Part shown: piece by piece, positions 33,805 to 64,000 of the stretch
Numbering within the stretch: position 1 is the first letter of the stretch
How the letters are laid out: every line of letters starts with the position of its first letter
From: Diphasiastrum complanatum
Taxonomy: Eukaryota > Streptophyta > Lycopodiopsida > Lycopodiales > Lycopodiaceae
Reading direction: 5' to 3'
Assembly (NCBI GenBank): GCA_029204225.1
Contig: CM055110.1
Span: forward strand, 17,116,093 to 17,180,092
DNA length: 64,000 nucleotides
Program-made: the position numbers and the translations under genes
Notes under the pieces: model-generated
Seen by the model: the letters and a program-made list of their open reading frames with translations, nothing else
Told to the model about the DNA's origin: nothing
The model's database searches: none

Positions 33805-34797
33805 GATATGCCACATGATTCCCAAATAGGAACCAGTGCCGCTCAAAATCACCCATACACAAACCCTTTGCCAAATTTAGCTTCCGAATGCAACCAAATG
33901 AGGCGACGATCTAGTATATCCAGAGCTGCAAAAGAGAGAATTGTCATTAAAATCTCATGTTCAAGAGTTAATTAAACATCGTGAAGACAACAAGGAGGAT
34001 TTCATTGAGAGTTTTGATAGTTCAAATACTTGGTGGCACAAAAAAAGATCCCATATTTTATTGTACCTTTTGGTAGTACATTTCACTTTTTGGGGTTTGG
34101 GAGGGAGCTTGATAGATGCTACCCATGAGTAAATGCAATGAAGGTGTCCCTAGTAATGATGGGCCTACCCTCTTGGAGTATTGGGGGGTAAGTGGTGGGC
34201 TTACTCTCTTTCCAATAAACCTGTGCACTTCTACCCAAAAAAGGTAGTGTCCTTGACAGTCCATGTTGTACCACCAAACCATGATTTTAGCCTTATCGCG
34301 TCTTGATATGCGGAGAGCCTTCCTACACCTGTCCAGATTTTTCTTGAAACATGGCTTTGAAAAAATATTTACGATGTAAACATTTATACTTTGTTTATTT
34401 GTGTGTTAAGGGCTTGGATGTGAATGAGAATATGTTCATTCACCAACCGATTTTGGGCATGCAAGATCTATTTCATGTGTTGGCATTGCCTTCACGCGGT
34501 ATGAGATAAATATCACCAATCTCTTTTGTTTTGTTGGTTATTGTTTGACATATAGAAACCATTTTTGTATTGCGAGTAACAATCTCATTAAGTCGTCTTC
34601 ATTGTTGGGCATTGCAATTTTTGGGCACTTTTTTTGTGCTTTGGAATATCGCATGGACTATATTCTTAGTTTGATAATGCGATTTCAAACTTTATGAATG
34701 TTGCATCAGATCTTGGTTTGTCATTTTCATTGGTGAATAGTGCACTTTTGAACATTGTGTAAACTTTTTAGGTTCCCTAAACCCTAAAAGTACCTTT
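33805..34797 (+). pseudogene. SWIM-zinc-finger repeat unit, copy 3 (interrupted by a MITE)
   Basis: Third unit. The CxC is changed to YxC, the frame has stops, and a 248-bp inverted-repeat element (34030-34277) splits it. After removing that element the unit is about 745 bp, similar to the others. Confidence 0.7.
34030..34277. mobile_element. MITE-like insertion, 248 bp
   Basis: It is present in SWIM unit 3 but absent at the equivalent site in units 1 and 2. The ends are inverted repeats, TTGGTGGCACAA and (reverse complement of the right end) TTGGTGGTACAA. No coding capacity. A target duplication is not clear. Confidence 0.7.
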
Positions 34798-34929
34798 GAT
34801 TTTTCTTCAAGAATATGGTTGCTTTAAGTCCAAACATGTTGTTGCTGCATCGAGTTCGGATTATTTTGCTCGTAACTCTACTCATGGCTATTTAAAAATA
34901 AAACGACAATAAACTCGCTAAACTCGCAA

Positions 34930-35440
<511 letters not shown>

Positions 35441-35596
35441 CTTTCTTATACTTCACTTGGAGCCTCTCCTACACCTCACACACTTGAACTTGACACCTCA
35501 CTTCTCTATAAAGGGACAGTGTGCCCTTATACCATGGCCATAGATTTCCGGCCATCCATTGCCAGTCAACGACGGGCACTCTTTACTAGTATATAT

Positions 35597-35727
<131 letters not shown>

Positions 35728-36024
35728 CAAATATGCCAAAGCCATATTTTGTAATCTATAATTTTGTAATCTTCTAGACATTTTTTATTTGCATTAAGAG
35801 AATATATTAGTAAAATTATGTAGTTTACATTATTGAGAATCAAGGCTAAAATAATGACCAACGTGTATGTAACATGATATTAAAATTCAAGCTCATACAT
35901 AAATTTCTTCATGCTTTATTGAGATTCTAGAAAATATCTCGGTCATCAAATGTGTGATGTCCTTTTTTAAAAAATTAACACTAGGTTCATACATTTTAAA
36001 TACTCAAATGACAACATTTTACAA

Positions 36025-56748
<20,724 letters not shown>

Positions 56749-57300
56749 CTCCTATCCGAAGTTTTGGTGGGTGCAACAGCTCAACTATAAAAGCTTGGAG
56801 CACTCCTATCTCACTATGAATTGATGGAATGCTCGTGAACTGGATATAAAGTGAAACTTTTCTGCTTGGATTTAATTCTATCTTAGTTTCCACACCCAAT
56901 ATTCTCCATCATCAATGGGAATCAGCTAACTAATCACACTTACTATACAAAAGAATCCTACTTGTCATTTACACAAAATAATGATACAGGATCTGGCAAA
57001 ATCTTCAACTAGCAAAGCGGCTAGCAGTGTTTGCAGTGAATTGAGCTGAATTTTGGATCATTCATCTTTGGAAAGGTTGAAGCTGCATAAATACCAACAA
57101 AATTCCAGAACCCAACTCAGAATCAAATAACTATCCATAACTAGATCTCGGAACTTAGAAAAAAACATCAGAAGTTTAGGCTTACAGGAGCTCTTTATTA
57201 CTACGAAACCACAAACCATCACATCCCTCTTAGGAGTACGAGGGCCCGCGGATTCTGTAAGGCAAGAGTCAAATTTACGCACTAGGAGAGTGGCCCAATA
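56749..57300 (-). promoter_or_regulatory. Upstream region of the GAT1-like gene
   Basis: Contains the 5' UTR and presumably the promoter. No clear TATA box could be assigned. Confidence 0.35.
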
Positions 57301-59459
<2,159 letters not shown>

Positions 59460-59747
59460 CATTATTAAATAAAGAAGAAGTTAGAAATCAAAAAAATGTT
59501 GAAATTCATATTATGCTTGAATTGAGTACACTTTTACATTTTCATAAAATTTGTGTCAAACAGGATCACAAATCGGCAACACATAAAAACACTCAAAAAG
59601 CACTTTCCAAGCTCCATAGCACTCTCCAAGCTCCACATAGCAAAACTAAATTTCAAAAACTGAAATGCTATACATATATAACTTTTCTACTGGCAACCCA
59701 TGCATGACTCGGGTTGCCACTGACCATATGCGTGTCTCATGGATTGC

Positions 59748-60030
59748 CTAGTCACGAGGGCAATTGGTCCTAGTCAGCTGATTGGGCCCATTGTACATTA
59801 ACACAGTAAGCCTATTTTTATTCCAACTCAAAACTGGGAGCTTCGGAACTTTTACATTCCAAGTTTCCAACACTGCTCTTGAAGCTAGATAAATTTTATA
59901 TCTATGATTGCTGGCTTCAGTTTCCAAGCTGAGTTTCTGCACAAGACGAGAATTAATAAAATTATGAGTTGAACCACTGTCTTATAAAATACTCACTTCT
60001 TGATCTTTAACTGTGCCAATTAAACGGAAA
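59748..60030 (-). pseudogene. Ty3/gypsy protease fragment
   Basis: The minus strand reads KDQEVSIL, a stop, then DSGSTHNFINSRLVQKLSLE and YKIYLASR. It closely parallels the protease of the chromovirus at 49630-49800. Only this domain is left. Confidence 0.75.
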
Positions 60031-60459
60031 AAGTTCATTAGGCAAGAAAGTAGTACAAAAAAAAATTGCAAGAGCATTGATGAGATTATTGGATTCAAAG
60101 AAATGAAAAATTGAAGTTGCGGAGATGGTCTTGAATAAGGTTAAAACATTTTGACATGCAAATGTGGTACAAGGAGCTTGTGATCATTTCAAAATTAGTA
60201 GAAATGCCCATGTAACAATTTTTAGAATTGTGTAGGAAGCATTTGCTTAAGTAAAGATTAAAGATTCTTATCTTTCTCATTCATTTCAAGTAAGAGTAGC
60301 AAAAATTTGTTTCAACAATGGAATGTATAAAGTGGCAAGGCAACTATTTCATATAACTGAATTATATGAATTTGGAAGTGGCGAGCTCAAATACAAAGAC
60401 TGCGATAAAAAAAAACATTCTAAAAAAATTCTTGAATATGATGGTCCAGTTTGATTAAA

Positions 60460-60518
60460 TTAGCATGGCACCCAAAGTTTCTTTGCTCCCAAGCTCAAGC
60501 CCCACCTTGGAAACCAAG
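60460..60518 (+). repeat. tRNA-like SINE, partial copy
   Basis: The 3' two-thirds of the family: 'cacccaaagtttctttg', a B-box-like AAGCTCAAGCCCC, and 'ttggaaaccaaga'. The A box half is lost. The word 'ttgattaaa' occurs on both sides and may be the target duplication. Confidence 0.6.
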
Positions 60519-60895
60519 ATGCATCTTGATTAAAAAAATGTAGATCAAGAAAATGGAAAGATGATTATTGTTATTTGAATGGATGAGTCTAAAATCATCA
60601 AAAGTATATTTACAAACACTCTATGATGACAATGCAAGAACATTTGAAAGGTAAAAATTTTCCTCTAGAAAATTGTGAAAGTGCTCAAATTAAATGGCAC
60701 CTTGTAGGATCTGGTGATTAAAAAACATTGTACTGATGACCAAACGTTTAGTGTTCAATCGGAAAATCACACATGGTGGTTGACTGCATTCCAAATATAC
60801 TTTTCAATTTTCAATTTTTGTTTTAAGTATTTTATTAACATTGAATACATTGCCTTTTTTTTATTAACATGTCATGTGTTACTTCTCTATAGGTC

Positions 60896-61964
60896 TTGAA
60901 AGAGGACCATAAAATACTTTCATGGATATATTCATGTACAAATTATGGTGAGATTATAAAGAGGCATTTGGAGGGTGAAAAACTTACAGTAAAAAACCAT
61001 GGAAATTTTCAAATTCAATGGCACCTTGCAGGAAATTTGAAAACATTGAAATATATGTATAATGTCTCTCATGGGACAACATCAAAGCATCCATGTCTTT
61101 ATTGCATGAAAGATTGCTACAATATGAATTTGAGAAGACCAAACACTGGCATGAGAAGCATAAGATCTAGATATGAAAAGTGTGCTGCCAATTCCTTTAA
61201 AACATGTCCACATATGCACATTGCATGCTGAGGTTCGTATTATTGAAAAACTTATTTATCTGCATATTCTACTTGAATGGAATACAAAACTGGAGTCTCT
61301 AGCTAGATCAGCTATTAAGAGGTTGGAAGAAGTTCTTTCAAAGGCAGGACTACATAAAGGAAATGTCACCATTGAAAAAAGCAGACTCTCCAGAAAGTCA
61401 GGAAATGTTTCTAATAAGCCATCAATTGGAGGTGCTAAAGCAAAAAGATTCTTATCCAATCACCCATGCCAAAAATCTAGTGTCAGATATGGAATTTGAA
61501 AAGAAATTGTTTCAGCCACACGAGTAATGGAATGAAGGAATTGAATGGAAATGACACAAGTGTGGAAGAACTTCGACACACTCATAGGTGTTATCAGGAA
61601 AGAAAACCTATCACTAGAAGATATGAGTACTTTGCAAAATCATAACTCCACATTTGTAAAATATGTACGAGATTGTTGGAGAAAAGATCACCTTACACAT
61701 TCATGCTACTGTTCTATTCTTTATATGGTACTTATCTCATTCATGATTATATTTATATCTACCGATGTTACTTATTTCAACTCTTGTTTGCAACACATCT
61801 TTCTTCATTATGCAACTTATTTTGCAAAGGAATATGGGAGCTTAAGTATCTGGTCATTACGAGGCATGGGAAAATCACATTGGCAAGCAAGAGGAGCATT
61901 TCATAGAGCTCCAAATCATGGCGGACATAATTCAAAAAATAAATATTTAGTACAACTATTCTAG
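60896..61964 (+). pseudogene. Broken gene of unidentified family (SKHPCLYC ... NHGG protein)
   Basis: A good acceptor (TTCTCTATAG) precedes a frame reading WHLAGNLKTLKYMYNVSHGT, SKHPCLYCMKDC, and CPHMHI. A frameshift near 61229 leads to EVRIIEKLIYLHILLEW and RSAIKRLEEVLSKAG. Another shift leads to TQVWKNFDTLIGVIRKENLS and finally YGSLSIWSLRGMGKSHWQAR with FHRAPNHGG. The blocks are ordered like one protein of at least 330 residues. I have the impression of a scattered eukaryotic family with 'KHPC-WC' and 'QG-EK-H--AR' blocks, possibly transposon-encoded, but cannot name it. A fragment at 60684-60714 repeats the 'WHLAG' coding sequence. Confidence 0.5.
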
Positions 61965-62081
61965 TGGTTTTACAAATGAGCACAATCTAGATATCAATCT
62001 AAGAACTTGCCAAACGTTATGATATTTCATAAAGCATTCAAATTCATAAGAAAAGAGAGATCCTTGTGATACAATGAAAAA

Positions 62082-62101
62082 CATATATATATATATCTAT
62101 A

Positions 62102-62187
<86 letters not shown>
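62082..62187. repeat. (AT)n microsatellite
   Basis: About 105 bp of AT with one CTATCT interruption near its left end, between the two convergent broken genes. Confidence 0.95.
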
Positions 62188-62192
<5 letters not shown>

Positions 62193-62276
62193 TTCATTTC
62201 AATTTTCATCATCTCCAAGTCTAAGATGCATGGTATTGTCATGAAGGAACAATCTCCTTTCATATTGATCTAAAAA

Positions 62277-63180
62277 CTATATATTTTTCTTTTTGCTCAT
62301 GTCTATATATCCTGAATAAAGGGCCATTGAAGGTGATCTTTTTGTGGTCTTTTTAGGGATATAATCGAGTATTTTAATAGCTAGATCCCTTGTAACAAAA
62401 CAAATTCTGAATGTTCCTCTGGCATAATTGTGGCCTCCTAAGCAAACAGACAATGCTCTACTTGCCATTATAATGGTTGTGACGAATGGACTATAACTCG
62501 GATGATATATACAAATTTCATTATCTACAAAATTCTTCAAATCATGGGCAAGGAATGCATGCTTGTTCCGAATAGCTCCCGATCCCTCACAAAGACCTCT
62601 TTGTCTTATAGCAAAGGAATCTACTTCGATGGTATTCTGTAAAGAAGAGTAATAAGAGATATATTTAGATTGAAAGGTAAAAATCACAATTACAAAAAAT
62701 AGAACAATAACTAAAGTATAAGGTGTCAACTTACAAGATCATCATCATTGTGAAACCTCAAAAATTTTTCTTCACTCAGCAAGGTTTCAAAATAAGCTTT
62801 GTATTTTTTCATCATGGCAACCAATGCCTCCTTTCCAGATTTTCATTTTTCATCCTTCACAATATCAATCTCGGCCTCGAGATCATCATAATCATAATCA
62901 ATAAAATTTAAAAATCTAGTAATTATTTTGAAAAAACTGAGAAGATTTCATCTTCTCTCAAATCAAAAGTGTCTTCAATGTCATTGAATGATATGTAATT
63001 ATCATTATTTATAATATATACAGGAAGATCCAGTAAAGTTTTCTCTTTAAAAGAAGTTTATGAAGATTTACACTCAGACAAAATTATTAAACGACAAGTA
63101 GTCTGCTTTATTTTAGAAGCCATTTCAGCTTCAACTTTAGCACTTATATCTACGTCATCTTCATCTACATCCATTGTAAC
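62277..63180 (-). pseudogene. Broken unidentified gene, two or more exons
   Basis: From 63174 the minus strand reads MDVDEDDVDISAKVEAEM, then an acidic region broken by stops (near 63060, 62926 and 62845). Next come KKYKAYFETLLSEEKFLRF and NDDDL with a donor (CTT|GTAAGT, 62734). After an acceptor (TTTACAG, about 62640) the last exon reads NTIEVDSFAIRQRGLCEG, RNKHAFLAHDLKNFVD and HPSYSPFVTTIIMASRAL and ends KKKNI at 62277. The splice sites and conserved-looking text argue for a former protein gene; the stops argue it is dead. No domain recognised. Confidence 0.42.
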
Positions 63181-63474
63181 AGATAAAGGGGTAGTAGGTA
63201 AACCTAATGAAGGGGAATGATTTTTGGGGAGTATTTCTCGGCGAGCAGGCGAGCAATTTCATAATAGAGGTGAATATCTTGAGCACCCACTCACCCTTCA
63301 TCCTAGTCTTTTCACTCTTAATCTATTCAAGTAACATTTTTTCTCCATCAATCAAGTACCATTTTAAGCTTTGACGACATAATGGGAAATGATTTTTGGA
63401 ATATTACCCAAGTGACCTTCTAAAATTGAATTTAGCTGGAATGATTCTTATTTAAGAGTTAGAACGGAACCTAT

Positions 63475-64000
<526 letters not shown>

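Noticed and set aside
61545-61964. Separate 139-codon gene
   Set aside because: Its WKNFDTLIGV and WSLRGMGKSHW blocks continue the family seen in the two preceding frames; treated as one broken gene.

Overview
This is nuclear DNA of a land plant. It holds spliced genes with canonical GT/AG introns, Ty3/gypsy chromoviruses, Ty1/copia relics, non-autonomous LTR elements, a tRNA-like SINE family and very long (GA)n microsatellites. The large element-filled introns suggest a big-genome lineage such as a fern or gymnosperm; that is inference and the species is not identified. There is no bacterial, organellar or CRISPR content.

Two host genes can be rebuilt completely, both on the minus strand. 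(1) 14575-26083 is a nine-exon heavy-metal P1B-type ATPase of the HMA5 copper-exporter type. The exons join in phase to 1012 codons with every catalytic motif present. (2) 36025-56748 is a seven-exon amino-acid/auxin-permease-family transporter resembling GABA transporter 1 (GAT1). Its exons join in phase to 476 codons, but exons 3 and 4 are separated by a 17.6-kb intron that contains several generations of retrotransposons. No functional link between the two neighbours is evident.

Layout: 1-13 kb is decayed retroelement DNA (a degraded plus-strand gypsy pol, an LTR with a Met-tRNA primer site, a Tat/Athila-like gag-protease relic on the minus strand with its tRNA-Asp-type primer site, and an LTR relic). 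13.0-13.8 kb has three copies of a short tRNA-like SINE. 14.6-26.1 kb is the copper ATPase, whose introns carry three fold-back elements built from different short words, plus a near-perfect 32-bp hairpin. 28.2-29.9 kb is a TRIM-like element. 31.1-32.2 kb is a copia integrase relic with an LTR. 32.2-34.8 kb is a tandem triplication of a SWIM zinc-finger segment. 36-56.7 kb is the transporter gene. 57-64 kb is sparse DNA with a convergent pair of broken, unidentified protein-coding regions (60.9-62.0 plus strand, 62.3-63.2 minus strand) around an (AT)n tract.

The most informative structure lies inside the giant intron. A gypsy element's 5' LTR (40129-40597) and its 3' LTR (52790-53256) are in opposite orientations, yet are bordered by the same 5-bp target duplication read in inverted sense. 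Inverted copies of a second LTR lie at 42750-43087 and 54130-54781. The simplest reading is an 11-kb inversion by recombination between the two inverted LTR copies. A chromovirus with its own TTTTA target duplication (45777-50105) is nested inside. The SINE copy at 40655-40740 has a perfect 15-bp target duplication, which fixes the full length of this mini-SINE at about 86 bp.
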